Below are positions 16,309-25,700 of a DNA stretch of 64,000 bases, piece after piece. Source of the DNA: Palsa-504 sp963819785 (GTDB lineage Bacteria > Actinomycetota > Actinomycetes > Streptosporangiales > Streptosporangiaceae); contig CAWFXW010000037.1 in assembly GCA_963819785.1 (NCBI GenBank), forward strand, positions 558,001-622,000, given 5' to 3'. The number at the start of each line of letters is the position of its first letter. The stretch's first letter is position 1. Made by a program: the position numbers and the translations under genes. The notes under the pieces were generated by a model. It made no database searches. It saw nothing but the letters and a program-made list of their open reading frames with translations, and was not told the origin of the DNA.

Positions 16309-17601
16309 GTGGAGGGACGCTGGGATCGTGCGCGCGTATTCACGCTCGCGACCGATGCGTCGTCGCTGCGGGCCGCGCAGCCGCTGGCGTCGGGCCGGTC
16401 CTGGCCGCTGACCGGGGCCGCGGACGGCAACGCGGTCTGGGGTGAATGCCAGGGCAGCGCCGCCGCGCCCTACCGCACCGCGGTGGACCTGGCCGGCCCG
16501 GCGTACCAGTGCTCGTGCCCGAGCCGGAAGTTCCCGTGCAAGCACGCGCTCGCCCTGCTGCTGCTGTGGTCGGACGGTGCGGTCGCGGCGGACGGCGACC
16601 CGCCAGGCTGGGCCGCGAGCTGGCTGGCGTCCCGCTCGGCCAAAGCCGCCGAACCGAAGCCGCCCGCCGATCCGGCCGCCGCGCTACGGCGTGCCGAGCA
16701 GCGCGAGGCTCGGGTCGCCTCCGGCCTGGCCGAGCTCGACCGCTGGCTCTGCGATCAGGTCCGCGAGGGCCTGGCCGCCAGCCAGCGGCACGGCTACCGG
16801 CACTGGGACGACATCGCCGCCCGGATGATCGACGCGCAGGCACCCGCCCTGGCCGAACGCCTGCGCGCCCTGGCCGGGGTCCCGCACTCCGGTTCGGGCT
16901 GGGATGGCCGGCTGCTCGAGGAGTACGCGCTGCTCCGGTTGCTGGCCGACGCCGGCCGTCGGCAGGCCGGCCTGGCGCCAGCGCTGCGGGCCACGGTGCG
17001 GTCGCGCGTCGGCTTCACCGTCCGTCAGGCCGACGTGCTGGCCAGCGCCACACCGGTCATGGACCAATGGCACGTCCTGGCCCGGCGGGACCTGGACCAG
17101 GACCGGATCCGGACCCGGCGGGTCTGGCTGCGCGGCCGGAACACCGGCCGGAGCGCCCTCGTGCTGAGCTTCGCCGCGCTCGGCCAGTCGCTGGACGACT
17201 CGCTCATCGTCGGCACCGAGACCGACGCCGACCTGGCCTTCTATCCCGGCGCCGTCCCGCTGCGCGCCCTCGTCGCGGCCAGGCGGGACACCTCTGCCGG
17301 CCCCGCGCCGGCCGGGACCACCGTCGCCAGGTTGCTGGCCGGGTACGCCGCGGCGCTCGGTGAGGACCCCTGGCTGGACACCTGGCCCGCACTGCTTGAG
17401 GCCACCCCGGCCAGCGCCCCGCGCCCCTGCCTGTTCGACGTGGCCGGCGACGCCCTGCCGCTGCACCCCGGCGCGGGCCAGGCCTGGCCGCTGTTCGCGC
17501 TGTCGGGCGGCCACCCGGTGACGGTGGCCGGGGAGTGGTCACCGCGCGGCCTGTGGCCGCTGACCGCCTGGGACCAGGGCGGGATGGTGGTGCCGCTGTG
17601 A
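16309..17601 (+). CDS. SWIM zinc-finger protein
   Basis: 430 residues, GTG start. The SWIM motif CSCPSRKFPCKH occupies residues 68-79 (C68, C70, C77, H79, the CxCxnCxH pattern), followed by a hydrophobic helix LALLLLW. SWIM fingers bind DNA or mediate protein contacts. The rest is an Ala/Arg-rich helical region (residues ~110-240) and a beta-rich C-terminal part with no recognised domain. It starts a five-gene operon; its TGA overlaps the next GTG. It may be the targeting or nucleic-acid-binding subunit of the system. Confidence 0.82.
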   Translation: MEGRWDRARVFTLATDASSLRAAQPLASGRSWPLTGAADGNAVWGECQGSAAAPYRTAVDLAGPAYQCSCPSRKFPCKHALALLLLWSDGAVAADGDPPGWAASWLASRSAKAAEPKPPADPAAALRRAEQREARVASGLAELDRWLCDQVREGLAASQRHGYRHWDDIAARMIDAQAPALAERLRALAGVPHSGSGWDGRLLEEYALLRLLADAGRRQAGLAPALRATVRSRVGFTVRQADVLASATPVMDQWHVLARRDLDQDRIRTRRVWLRGRNTGRSALVLSFAALGQSLDDSLIVGTETDADLAFYPGAVPLRALVAARRDTSAGPAPAGTTVARLLAGYAAALGEDPWLDTWPALLEATPASAPRPCLFDVAGDALPLHPGAGQAWPLFALSGGHPVTVAGEWSPRGLWPLTAWDQGGMVVPL

Positions 17602-18875
17602 GCTCATGGCGCGACCTAGTCACCGCGAGTCTTATCGGGACCGAACGGGCCGTGGTCCCAGCGGTCGCGATCCCCGGCGAGCCGTCCGTGGCGTACGCCG
17701 GCGATCCCGCCGCAGACCTGCTCGACCGGGCCGCGCTGCTGACCGCCGCCCGGCGGGCGGGCCGCCCGCCTGACCGCGCGGAGCCGCTGCCCAGGTGCGA
17801 GCCAGACCCTCGGCCCGCGGTGAACCAGGCGGCGGGCAGGCGCCTGGCGCGGATTCTGGGCGGCGAGCACGCGTACTTGCTGGCCGAATGGCTGGCGGCG
17901 GTAGCACGCCGTGGGTTGCGGCCCCCGGCCGACTCGCTACCCGCGTTGCTGAACCGGGCGCGACGCGCCGACCCGGGCCTGCGCAGCCTGGTAGCCGAGG
18001 CGGGCGGGCCGCGAGCCAGCTGGCTGGCCGGGCTCAACCCGGACTGGGATTTCGTCCTCGCGCCGATCCTGACCGGCCAGGACGCGTGGCGGCTGGGCGA
18101 CCCCGCACAACGGCGCTCCTACCTGGCCGGCTTGCGCTCCCGCGATCCCGGTGCCGCCCGTGAGCTGATCGCCGAGAGCTGGCGCGAGGCCGCGCGGGAT
18201 CGCGTGATGTTCCTGTCCGTCCTGGCGGACAATCTCAGCCTGGCTGATGAGCCACTGCTGGAAACCGCGCTCGCCGACCCGGCCGACGAGATCCGCATCC
18301 GGGCCGCCTACCTGCTGGCCAGCCTGCCCGGATCTGCGCTCGGCCGGCGGATGACCGACCGCGCCCGCGGCCTCCTGCGCCTGCACCAGGGCATCCACGG
18401 CAAGCGCCTGATCATCAACCCGGTCCGGTGCGACGGCTCGATGCGCCGGGACGGGATCACGCTGGTGAGGGTCGTGACGCAGGCTGACCGCGCTCATCTC
18501 ATCCTGGAGGTTCTGGCCAGGACGCCGCTGCGCACCTGGACCGGCGACTTTGGCCTGACGCCTGCGCAGATTGTCGCCCTGCCGGCAGGCAGCTGGGCAC
18601 CGGTCCTGGTTGCGGGCTGGTCGCGGGCCGCCGTGGCGCAGCGTGACCACGACTGGATGGACGCTCTGACCAGGCGGGCCCTCACCGGCCCTCCCCCCGG
18701 CTCGGGGGCGGAGATCGAGGCGCTACGGCAACTGGCTCGCCTCGCCGATCCCGCGCTGGGGGCGCCGGACGCGATTCCCGGGACCGGCCCGGACGCTTCG
18801 GTGGCCATCGTCGCCATGGTCCTGCAGTTCCGGTACGAGATGCTCAAGGAGTTGGACGATGACGACGATTACTGA
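17598..18875 (+). CDS. DUF5691-like helical-repeat protein
   Basis: 425 residues from the GTG in the GTGA overlap with the SWIM gene. WRDLVTASLIGTERAVVPAV at the N-terminus is typical of this uncharacterised family. The middle and C-terminal parts are alpha-helical and rich in Leu/Ala/Arg, with HEAT-like segments (ETALADPADEIRIRAAYLLASLPGSALG, RMTDRARGLLRL). It ends in an acidic DDDDDY tail that overlaps the start of the MoxR gene by 17 bases. Repeat scaffolds of this type usually bind protein partners; here it probably links the zinc-finger protein and the AAA+/VWA machinery. Confidence 0.72.
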   Translation: MSSWRDLVTASLIGTERAVVPAVAIPGEPSVAYAGDPAADLLDRAALLTAARRAGRPPDRAEPLPRCEPDPRPAVNQAAGRRLARILGGEHAYLLAEWLAAVARRGLRPPADSLPALLNRARRADPGLRSLVAEAGGPRASWLAGLNPDWDFVLAPILTGQDAWRLGDPAQRRSYLAGLRSRDPGAARELIAESWREAARDRVMFLSVLADNLSLADEPLLETALADPADEIRIRAAYLLASLPGSALGRRMTDRARGLLRLHQGIHGKRLIINPVRCDGSMRRDGITLVRVVTQADRAHLILEVLARTPLRTWTGDFGLTPAQIVALPAGSWAPVLVAGWSRAAVAQRDHDWMDALTRRALTGPPPGSGAEIEALRQLARLADPALGAPDAIPGTGPDASVAIVAMVLQFRYEMLKELDDDDDY

Positions 18876-19956
18876 TCCGGGTCCGGTCCTGCGGCCGCAC
18901 GCGGAGCAGGAGTACCGGACCGAGCTGGCCGCCTTGGCCGCGACGGACGACCGGCCGCGGCCTCCGGGCTGGCGGCTTTCCCCGTGGGCGGTGACGACCT
19001 ACCTGCTGGGCGGCGAGGCGGACGGCACCGAGATCACGCCGAAGTACGTGGGCTCGCGTCGCCTGGTCGAGGTCGCGGTGGCCACGCTGGCCACTGACCG
19101 TGCCCTGCTGCTGCTCGGCGTGCCCGGCACGGCCAAGACCTGGCTGTCCGAGCACCTGGCCGCGGCCATCTCCGGCGACTCCACGCTGATGGTGCAGGGC
19201 ACCGCGGGAACCGCGGAGGAGGCGGTCAGGTACGGCTGGAACTACGCCCGGCTGATCGCCGAGGGGCCGTCCTGGGACGCCATGGTGCCCAGCCCGGTCA
19301 TGCGCGCGATGGCCGCGGGCCAGATCGCGCGGGTCGAGGAGCTGACCCGCATGCCCTCGGACGTGCAGGACGCGCTGATCACCATCTTGTCGGAGAAGAC
19401 GCTGCCCATCCCGGAGCTGGGCAGCGAGCGGCAGGCGGTCCGCGGCTTCAACGTCATCGCCACCGCCAACGACCGGGACCGCGGCGTGAACGAGCTGTCC
19501 AGTGCCCTGCGGCGGCGGTTCAACACCGTGGTGCTGCCGGTGCCCGACTCGGCCGAGCAGGAGGTGGAGATCGTCACCCGCCGGGTCGCCCAGCTCGGCC
19601 GTTCGATCGGGCTGCCGGAGACGCCGGCCGGGGCCGAGGAGATCCGGCGGGTGGTCACGGTGTTCCGCGAGCTGCGCCAGGGCGTCACCGAGGACGGCCG
19701 GTCCAAGGTCAAATCGCCGAGCGCCACGCTCTCCCCGGCCGAGGCGATCTCCGTGATCACCAGCGGGATCACGCTGGCCGTGCACTTCGGCGACGGTACG
19801 CTCCGTCCCGCCGACGTGGCCGGCGGCATCACCGGCGCGGTCATCCAGGATCCCGTGTCCGACCGGGTGGCCTGGCAGGAGTACCTGGAAACCGTGGTCC
19901 GCGAGCGGGACGACTGGGATGACTTCTACCGCGCGTGCCGCGAGGTGGCAGGTTGA
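18859..19956 (+). CDS. MoxR-family AAA+ ATPase of the SWIM/VWA operon
   Basis: 365 residues with Walker A GVPGTAKT at 87-94. The Walker B region reads IARVEELTRMPSDVQDALITILSEK, with VEE in place of the usual DE, and sensor 1 is FNVIATANDRDRG. The arginine-finger segment is LSSALRRRFNTVVLPVPD. MoxR ATPases act as chaperones for metal insertion or complex assembly together with VWA proteins. Its VWA partner is encoded two genes downstream. It is not similar enough to the CO-dehydrogenase MoxR at 53.1 kb to be a recent duplicate. Confidence 0.88.
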   Translation: MTTITDPGPVLRPHAEQEYRTELAALAATDDRPRPPGWRLSPWAVTTYLLGGEADGTEITPKYVGSRRLVEVAVATLATDRALLLLGVPGTAKTWLSEHLAAAISGDSTLMVQGTAGTAEEAVRYGWNYARLIAEGPSWDAMVPSPVMRAMAAGQIARVEELTRMPSDVQDALITILSEKTLPIPELGSERQAVRGFNVIATANDRDRGVNELSSALRRRFNTVVLPVPDSAEQEVEIVTRRVAQLGRSIGLPETPAGAEEIRRVVTVFRELRQGVTEDGRSKVKSPSATLSPAEAISVITSGITLAVHFGDGTLRPADVAGGITGAVIQDPVSDRVAWQEYLETVVRERDDWDDFYRACREVAG

Positions 19957-19986
19957 GGGACGCGAGTACCACGGTCGTTCGGAGTA

Positions 19987-22242
19987 ATGATCTTGATTGA
20001 GCTGTACGGAATCCGGCATCACGGCCCGGGATCGGCGCGGTCGCTGCGGGCGGCGCTGGCCGAGCTCGAGCCGGACGTGGTGCTGATCGAAGGGCCGCCC
20101 GAGGCGGACGGGCTGGTGGCGCTGGCCGGTGACCCGGAGATGCGGCCGCCGGTAGCGCTGCTGGCGTACGTGCCCGGGGAGCCGCAGAAGGCGGCGTTCT
20201 GGCCGTTCGCGGTGTTCTCGCCGGAATGGCAGGCGATCTGCTACGCGTCCGGCGCCGGCGTACCGGCGCGGTTCTGCGACCTCCCGGCCGCCCACCAGCT
20301 GGCCACGGCCGGCGGCGGACGACGCGAGGCGCGTACCGACCCGGTCAGCGTCCTGGCCGGGGCGGCCGGGTACGACGACCCGGAACGGTGGTGGGAGGAC
20401 GTGGTGGAGCACGTCCCCGGAACCGCGGTCTTCGCCGCGCTGGCCGAAGCCATCGGATTCCTGCGGGCCGGGGACGAACCGGACCCCCGCGACGCGGTCC
20501 GCGAGGCGTACATGCGCAAGGTGCTGCGCCGGACGGTCAAGGACGGCTACCAGCGGATCGCGGTCGTCTGCGGCGCCTGGCACGTGCCGGCCCTGTCGGC
20601 TGGTGCGGCTGCCGCCGCGGGGGCCCTTCTCCCGGCCGCGGCGGGGTCGGCTTGTGCGGCTACCGCCGCGGGCGACGACCGGCTGCTGCGCGGCCTGCCC
20701 AAGGTGAAGGCCACCGTGACCTGGGTCCCGTGGACCTACGGCCGTCTGGCCTACGCGTCGGGTTACGGAGCCGGCATCCGCTCCCCCGGCTGGTACGACC
20801 ACCTGTTCTCATCGGCCGGGCAGCCCCTGGAGCGGTGGATGGCCAGGGCCGCCGCGGTGCTGCGCGAGGAGGGGGTTCCGGCCTCGTCCGCGCACGTGAT
20901 CGAGTCGGTCCGGCTGGCCGAGGCGCTGGCCGCGCTGCGCGGCCGGCCGCTGGCGGGCCTGGAGGAGGCGACCGAGTTGGCTCGTGCCGTCCTGTGCGAG
21001 GGCAGTGACCTGCTCACCGAGCTCATCGGGCGGCGCCTGGTGGTCGGCGAGCGGCTCGGCGCGGTGCCCGCCGCCACGCCGATGGTGCCGCTGCAGCGTG
21101 ACCTGCATGACCAGCAGCGCAGCCTGCGGCTGCGCGCCGAGGCCGAGCCCCGAGACTATGACCTGGACCTGCGCAAGCCGAACGACCTGGCCCGCAGCCA
21201 CCTGCTGCACCGGCTCACCGTGCTCGGCGTGCGCTGGGGCATCCCGCAGCAGGGCCGGACCAGGAACATCGGGACGTTCCGGGAGAGCTGGCAGCTGGCC
21301 TGGCGGCCAGAGCTGGACCTCGCCCTGATCGAGGCGGGCATGTGGGGCAGCACGGTGCGGGCCGCCGCCGTGCAGCGGGCCCGTTCCGCGGCCGCCGAGG
21401 CCGGCGCGCTGGAGGACCTGACCGCGCTGGTCGAACGGTGCCTGCTCGCCAGCCTGGCCGACGCCCTGCCGGACGCGCTCGCCGCGGTCAGGGAACGCGC
21501 GGCGCTGGAGGGTAACGTCGCGCAGCTGATGGCGGCGCTGCCCGCCCTGGTCCGGGCGGCCCGGTACGGCGACGTGCGGGGCACCGATACCGGCCGGCTC
21601 GGCGAGGTCGCCGTCGAGATGATCACCCGGATCTGCGCCGGACTGCCCGCCGCGGTGACGTCCCTGGACGAGGCGGCCGAACGGGACATGCGGGCTCGTA
21701 TCGACGCCGTGCACTCGGCCGTCGGCCTGCTCGCCGACACCGGCAGCCGGGCGCGCTGGCTGGACACGCTGGCGCGGCTGGTTCCCCGCTGTCCCCCCCT
21801 CATCTCCGGCCGGCTGACCAGGCTGCTGCTCGACGTGGAACGGCTCACCGGGGACGAGGTGGCGATCCGGATGTCGCGCGAACTGTCCGCCGCCGTTCCC
21901 GCCGCGGCCGCCGCCGGGTGGGCCGAGGGGTTCCTGGCCGGCAGCGGCCTGCTCCTCCTGCACGACGACAAGCTGCTCGGCCTGGCCGACGGCTGGCTAG
22001 CCGGCCTGAGCGCCGAGGCCTTCGCCGTCGTGCTGCCCGCGCTGCGGCGGACGTTCGGCGAGTTCGCGCCGCCCGAACGGCGGGCCATCGGCGACAAGGC
22101 AGCCCGGCTGGACGGCAGCGGCAGGCCACCAGTTCCGGCCGTGACCGCCGACGACGATCTTGACGAGGGCCGGGCGGCGGCCGCGGTGCGGGCGGTGGCC
22201 GCGATCCACGGCCTGCGTGCCGCCCCGGCGGCTGGGCCATGA
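19987..22242 (+). CDS. DUF5682-like protein, putative TIKI/ChaN-fold N-terminal domain
   Basis: 751 residues. The N-terminus (LYGIRHHGPGSARSL, then VLIEGPPEADGLV) and the later AVVCGAWHVPAL around residue 195 resemble the catalytic blocks of the EreA/ChaN/TIKI/TraB superfamily (His-Gly-Pro, Glu-Gly-Pro, Gly-x-x-His), so a hydrolytic or metal-binding role is inferred, not shown. The remaining ~500 residues are helical and Ala/Arg/Leu-rich. The stop overlaps the VWA start as ATGA. It is the largest subunit of the operon and the most likely effector. Confidence 0.75.
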   Translation: MILIELYGIRHHGPGSARSLRAALAELEPDVVLIEGPPEADGLVALAGDPEMRPPVALLAYVPGEPQKAAFWPFAVFSPEWQAICYASGAGVPARFCDLPAAHQLATAGGGRREARTDPVSVLAGAAGYDDPERWWEDVVEHVPGTAVFAALAEAIGFLRAGDEPDPRDAVREAYMRKVLRRTVKDGYQRIAVVCGAWHVPALSAGAAAAAGALLPAAAGSACAATAAGDDRLLRGLPKVKATVTWVPWTYGRLAYASGYGAGIRSPGWYDHLFSSAGQPLERWMARAAAVLREEGVPASSAHVIESVRLAEALAALRGRPLAGLEEATELARAVLCEGSDLLTELIGRRLVVGERLGAVPAATPMVPLQRDLHDQQRSLRLRAEAEPRDYDLDLRKPNDLARSHLLHRLTVLGVRWGIPQQGRTRNIGTFRESWQLAWRPELDLALIEAGMWGSTVRAAAVQRARSAAAEAGALEDLTALVERCLLASLADALPDALAAVRERAALEGNVAQLMAALPALVRAARYGDVRGTDTGRLGEVAVEMITRICAGLPAAVTSLDEAAERDMRARIDAVHSAVGLLADTGSRARWLDTLARLVPRCPPLISGRLTRLLLDVERLTGDEVAIRMSRELSAAVPAAAAAGWAEGFLAGSGLLLLHDDKLLGLADGWLAGLSAEAFAVVLPALRRTFGEFAPPERRAIGDKAARLDGSGRPPVPAVTADDDLDEGRAAAAVRAVAAIHGLRAAPAAGP

Positions 22243-23411
22243 GCGCCAGCCACGACGAGCGGATGCGGCGCTGGCGGCTGGCGCTTGGCGCCGCTGACGG
22301 GACCGGTGTGTCGCTGACCGGCGATGACGCGCGGATCGACGCCGCGCTGGGCGCGCTGTACGACTCCGAGGAACAGCCGGACCTGCAGCCCGCCGGGAAG
22401 CGTCAGGCGAATCTGGGGGCCTCGGCGCCGCGGGTCGCTCGCTGGCTCGGCGACATCCGCACGTTCTTCCCGGTCAGCGTGGTCCAGGTGATGCAGAAGG
22501 ACGCGATCGACCGGCTCGGCCTGACCCGGCTGCTGCTCGAGCCCGAGATGCTCGAGGCGGTGGAGCCGGACGTGCACCTGGTCGGCACGCTGCTGTCGCT
22601 CAGCCGGGTGCTTCCCGAACCGGCGCGGGAGTCGGCACGGGCCGTTGTCCGGACCGTGACCAGCGACCTGGAGCGACGGCTGGCCCAGCGGACTCGCTCG
22701 GCGGTGGCCGGCGCGCTGAACCGGGCCGCCCGGACCAGCCGGCCGAGGCGCCCGGCCGACATCGACTGGGACCGGACCATCCGCGCGAACCTGCGCAACT
22801 ACCTGCCCCGGCAGCGGACCATAGTGCCCGAGCGGCTCATCGGCTACGCCAGGAAACAGCAGGCCGTGGCGCGCGACATCATCGTGTGCCTGGACCAGAG
22901 CGGCTCGATGGCCTCGTCGGTGGTGTACGGCGGGGTGTTCGGCGCGGTGCTCGCGTCGATCCGGTCGCTGCGCACCTCGGTGGTCGCCTTCGACACCTCG
23001 GTCGTCGACCTGACCGAGGAACTCAGCGACCCGGTGGACGTCTTGTTCGGCACCCAGCTCGGCGGCGGCACGGACATCAACCGGGCCCTGGCCTACTGCC
23101 AACGTCTCATCACCCGCCCGGCCAGCGCGATCCTCGTCCTGGTCAGCGACCTGTTCGAGGGTGAGAGCCGGCCCGAGATGCTGGCCCGGGTGGCCGACCT
23201 GACCGCGGCAGGAACCCAGGTGATCGCCCTGCTGGCGCTGTCCGACGACGGCGCGCCGAGCTACGACCACGAGATGGCGGCAGCCCTGGCCGAACTGGGC
23301 GTCCCCGCGTTCGCCTGCACCCCCGACTCGTTCGGTGACCTGATGGCGGCCGCGATCGAGCGCCGCGACCTCGCCGAGTGGGCGCGGCGCCAGCAGGCCG
23401 CGCCTGCGTAG
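22239..23411 (+). CDS. VWA-domain protein partner of the MoxR ATPase
   Basis: 390 residues. A helical N-terminal half (1-~205) precedes a von Willebrand A domain with a complete MIDAS start DQSGSM (D219, S221, S223), the threonine region LGGGTDIN and the SDLF block. VWA proteins of this type pair with MoxR ATPases (RavA-ViaA, CoxD-CoxE, NorQ-NorD). ATG 22239 lies in the ATGA overlap with the preceding gene, so its synthesis is coupled. It is the last gene of the operon, facing the nitronate-monooxygenase-like gene tail to tail. Confidence 0.88.
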   Translation: MSASHDERMRRWRLALGAADGTGVSLTGDDARIDAALGALYDSEEQPDLQPAGKRQANLGASAPRVARWLGDIRTFFPVSVVQVMQKDAIDRLGLTRLLLEPEMLEAVEPDVHLVGTLLSLSRVLPEPARESARAVVRTVTSDLERRLAQRTRSAVAGALNRAARTSRPRRPADIDWDRTIRANLRNYLPRQRTIVPERLIGYARKQQAVARDIIVCLDQSGSMASSVVYGGVFGAVLASIRSLRTSVVAFDTSVVDLTEELSDPVDVLFGTQLGGGTDINRALAYCQRLITRPASAILVLVSDLFEGESRPEMLARVADLTAAGTQVIALLALSDDGAPSYDHEMAAALAELGVPAFACTPDSFGDLMAAAIERRDLAEWARRQQAAPA

Positions 23412-23420
23412 CGGCGCGCC

Positions 23421-24425
23421 CTATGGTGCGCTCAGCCGCTCGACGATCTCGCCTGCCGGGTGCTCGGTGGCCGAGCGGTAGCCCTGGCCGGCCCACAGCG
23501 ACATCCGCTCGGTGTCGCCGTCGGCGGCGGCCGCGGCCCGCAGCGGGCGTGTCGCGTTGTTGATCTCCGGGTAGGCCGCGGGGGCGTCCTGGTGATCGCG
23601 GATGAACTGGTTGACCAGCCCGCGCGCCGGCCGCCCGCTGAACGCCCGGGTCAGCGTGGTCGCGGTGTAGCGCGGATCGGCCAGTGCCGCCTTGTACCGC
23701 GGATGGGCGCTGCTCTCCGGGCAGCGCAGGAAGGCCGTGCCGCACTGCGCGGCCACCGCTCCCGCCGCGACCGCAGCCCGCACCTGGCGCGGGCCCATGA
23801 TGCCCCCGGCCGCGATCTGCGGCAGGCCGGTCACGCCAGCCACCTGGCCGATCAGCGACAGCAGCCCGTAGTCGCGTCCGGGCGCGTCGTCGTTCACGAA
23901 CGTTCCCCGGTGGGCACCAGCCTCGTAACCCTGGACGCACAGCGCATCCGCGCCCGCCGCGGCGGCCAGGGCCGCCTCGCCGGGGCTGGTCACTGTGACC
24001 GCGACCAGGCTGCCCGCGTCCCGCAGGGCGCTGATCACCTCGGCGGCCGGGCAGCCGAAGGTAAAGCTGACAACCGGGGGCGGATCGGCCAGCAGCGCCG
24101 CGACCTTTGCGCCGAAGCCGTCGTCGTCCCAGGCGGGCTCGCCCAGCGGCCCCGCGCCGCGCAGGGTGGCGAGGTACCGGTCGAGCACCTCGCGGTCCGC
24201 GTACGCCGCGCCGGGGACGAAGACGTTCACCCCGAACGGCTCGCCGGTCGCGGCGCGCACGACGGCGATCTCGGCGGCCATCGCCGCGGGCGCCTTGTAC
24301 CCGGCCGCCAGGAAGCCCAGCGCCCCGGCGCGGCCCGCCGCCACGACCAGTTCCGGCGTCGACGGGCCGCCGGCCATGGGCGCGACGACGATCCGGCTCC
24401 GCAGCAGATCGGTGAGCCCGGACAT
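23421..24425 (-). CDS. Nitronate monooxygenase-like FMN flavoprotein
   Basis: 334 residues from ATG 24425 (MSGLTDLLRSRIVVAPMAGGPSTPELVVAAGRAGALGFLAAGY), the TIM-barrel start of 2-nitropropane dioxygenase/NMO enzymes. GVNVFVPG, the QGYEAGAHRGTF loop holding the catalytic-type histidine, LPQIAAGGIMGPRQVRAAVAAGA (FMN phosphate loop) and CGTAFLRCPES support it. It would oxidise nitronates or related compounds using O2. It diverges from mftD over 93 bases containing one mycofactocin-type operator, so it may belong to the same regulon. Confidence 0.87.
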   Translation of the reverse strand: MSGLTDLLRSRIVVAPMAGGPSTPELVVAAGRAGALGFLAAGYKAPAAMAAEIAVVRAATGEPFGVNVFVPGAAYADREVLDRYLATLRGAGPLGEPAWDDDGFGAKVAALLADPPPVVSFTFGCPAAEVISALRDAGSLVAVTVTSPGEAALAAAAGADALCVQGYEAGAHRGTFVNDDAPGRDYGLLSLIGQVAGVTGLPQIAAGGIMGPRQVRAAVAAGAVAAQCGTAFLRCPESSAHPRYKAALADPRYTATTLTRAFSGRPARGLVNQFIRDHQDAPAAYPEINNATRPLRAAAAADGDTERMSLWAGQGYRSATEHPAGEIVERLSAP

Positions 24426-24464
24426 GGTCCTGGATACTACGGCCCGGCCGGGGTGGATAATTAC

Positions 24465-24478
24465 AGCACCGAGTGCCA
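24465..24478. promoter_or_regulatory. MftR-like operator upstream of mftD
   Basis: AGCACCGAGTGCCA at 24465-24478 is the half-site arrangement (G)GCAC-N3-GTGCC, differing by one base from the two operators at 28877-28912. It lies about 40 bases before the mftD ATG and about 40 bases before the divergent monooxygenase ATG. Confidence 0.5.
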
Positions 24479-24518
24479 AAATAGGGCCTTCGGGCAAGCG
24501 GCCCGGCGAGGGAGACCG

Positions 24519-25700
24519 ATGGCAAGCACGCGCGAGTGGTTCGAGACGGTCGAGGAGGCGCGCCGCAGAGCCCGGCGGCACCTGCCCAGGTCGGTGTACA
24601 TGGCGCTGGTGGCCGGCACGGAGCAGGGTGTCACGCTGCGGGACAACGTGGCCGCCTTCAGCGAGCTGCGGTTCACTCCGCCGCACATCGGCGACCTGCC
24701 CGCGGCCCGCCAGCTGGCCACCTCGGTCCTCGGGCAGGACATCGCGCTGCCCGTCATCGCATCTCCGACGGGGGTGCAGGCCGTGCATCCCGAAGGCGAG
24801 GTGGGGGTGGCGCGCGGGACGGCCGGGGCCGGGACGGTGGTGGGCCTGAGCTCGTTCGCCAGCATGCCGGTGGAAGACGTCGCGGCGGCCAACCCGAACC
24901 TGTTCTTCCAGGTCTACTGGTCAGGGAGCAAGGACACCATCCTGCAACGGATCGACCGCGCCCGCCGGGCCGGGGCCAAGGCGCTGATCGTCACGCTGGA
25001 CTGGTCCTTCTCCAACGGCCGGGACTGGGGCAGTCCGTCTATCCCGGAGAAGATAGACCTGCGGACCATCGTGCGACTCGCGCCCGAAGGCATGACCCGG
25101 CCGGGCTACGTCCTGCAGTGGCTGCGCGGCGGCGGCCTGCCCGACCTCACCGTGCCCAACATGGCCGCGCCCGGCGAGCCCGCCCCGACGTTCTTCGGCG
25201 TCTACGGCGAGTGGATGCAGACCCCGCCGCCCACCTGGGCCGACCTAGCCTGGCTGCGCGAGCAGTGGGGCGGTCCGTTCCTGGTCAAGGGCGTGATGCG
25301 CGCCGACGAGGCCCGCCGCAGCGTGGATATCGGCGCCACCGCCGTCTCGGTGTCCAACCACGGCGGCAACAACCTGGACGGTACCCCCGCCTCGATCCGG
25401 GCGCTGCCGTCGGTGGCCGACGCGGTCGGGTCCCAGATCGAGGTCCTGCTCGACGGGGGCGTCCGCCGCGGCAGCAACGTGGTCAAGGCGCTGGCCCTCG
25501 GTGCCCGCGCGGTCATGATCGGCCGCGCATACCTGTGGGGCCTGGCCGCCAACGGCTCGGCGGGCGTGACGAACGTCTTCGACGTGCTACGCGGCGGGAT
25601 CGACTCGACGCTGCTCGCGCTCGGGCGGCCCTCCGTTCACGACCTGTCCCCCGACGACGTCATCGTGCCGGCCGACTTCTCCCGCGGCATGTCCAAGTGA
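24519..25700 (+). CDS. mftD: Mycofactocin FMN-dependent dehydrogenase MftD
   Basis: 393 residues. It is an alpha-hydroxy-acid-oxidase-fold flavoprotein: TPPHIGDLPAARQLATSVLGQDIALPVIASPTGVQAVHPEGE near the start, SNHGGNNLDG with the catalytic histidine, and LLDGGVRRGSNVVKALALGARAVMIGRAYLWGL for FMN phosphate binding. In mycofactocin synthesis MftD deaminates/oxidises the Tyr-Val-derived intermediate to the redox-active ketone. ATG 24519 follows GAGGGA with good spacing; the frame upstream of it is shadow sequence. It is on the opposite strand to the rest of the biosynthetic genes and converges with mftF. Confidence 0.9.
   Translation: MASTREWFETVEEARRRARRHLPRSVYMALVAGTEQGVTLRDNVAAFSELRFTPPHIGDLPAARQLATSVLGQDIALPVIASPTGVQAVHPEGEVGVARGTAGAGTVVGLSSFASMPVEDVAAANPNLFFQVYWSGSKDTILQRIDRARRAGAKALIVTLDWSFSNGRDWGSPSIPEKIDLRTIVRLAPEGMTRPGYVLQWLRGGGLPDLTVPNMAAPGEPAPTFFGVYGEWMQTPPPTWADLAWLREQWGGPFLVKGVMRADEARRSVDIGATAVSVSNHGGNNLDGTPASIRALPSVADAVGSQIEVLLDGGVRRGSNVVKALALGARAVMIGRAYLWGLAANGSAGVTNVFDVLRGGIDSTLLALGRPSVHDLSPDDVIVPADFSRGMSK

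Noticed and set aside
17641..17670. CCGAACGGGCCGTGGT resembling the repeat at 32137
   Set aside because: It lies in the conserved LIGTERAVVP segment of the DUF5691-like gene, so coding constraint explains it.
18844..20802. 652-residue minus-strand frame over the MoxR and DUF5682 genes
   Set aside because: Antisense shadow with Arg/Gly/His-heavy composition and no ribosome site.
21156..23270. 704-residue minus-strand frame over the VWA gene
   Set aside because: Shadow frame: it changes abruptly from His/Arg/Gln- to Ser/Ala/Arg-rich sequence and matches no family.
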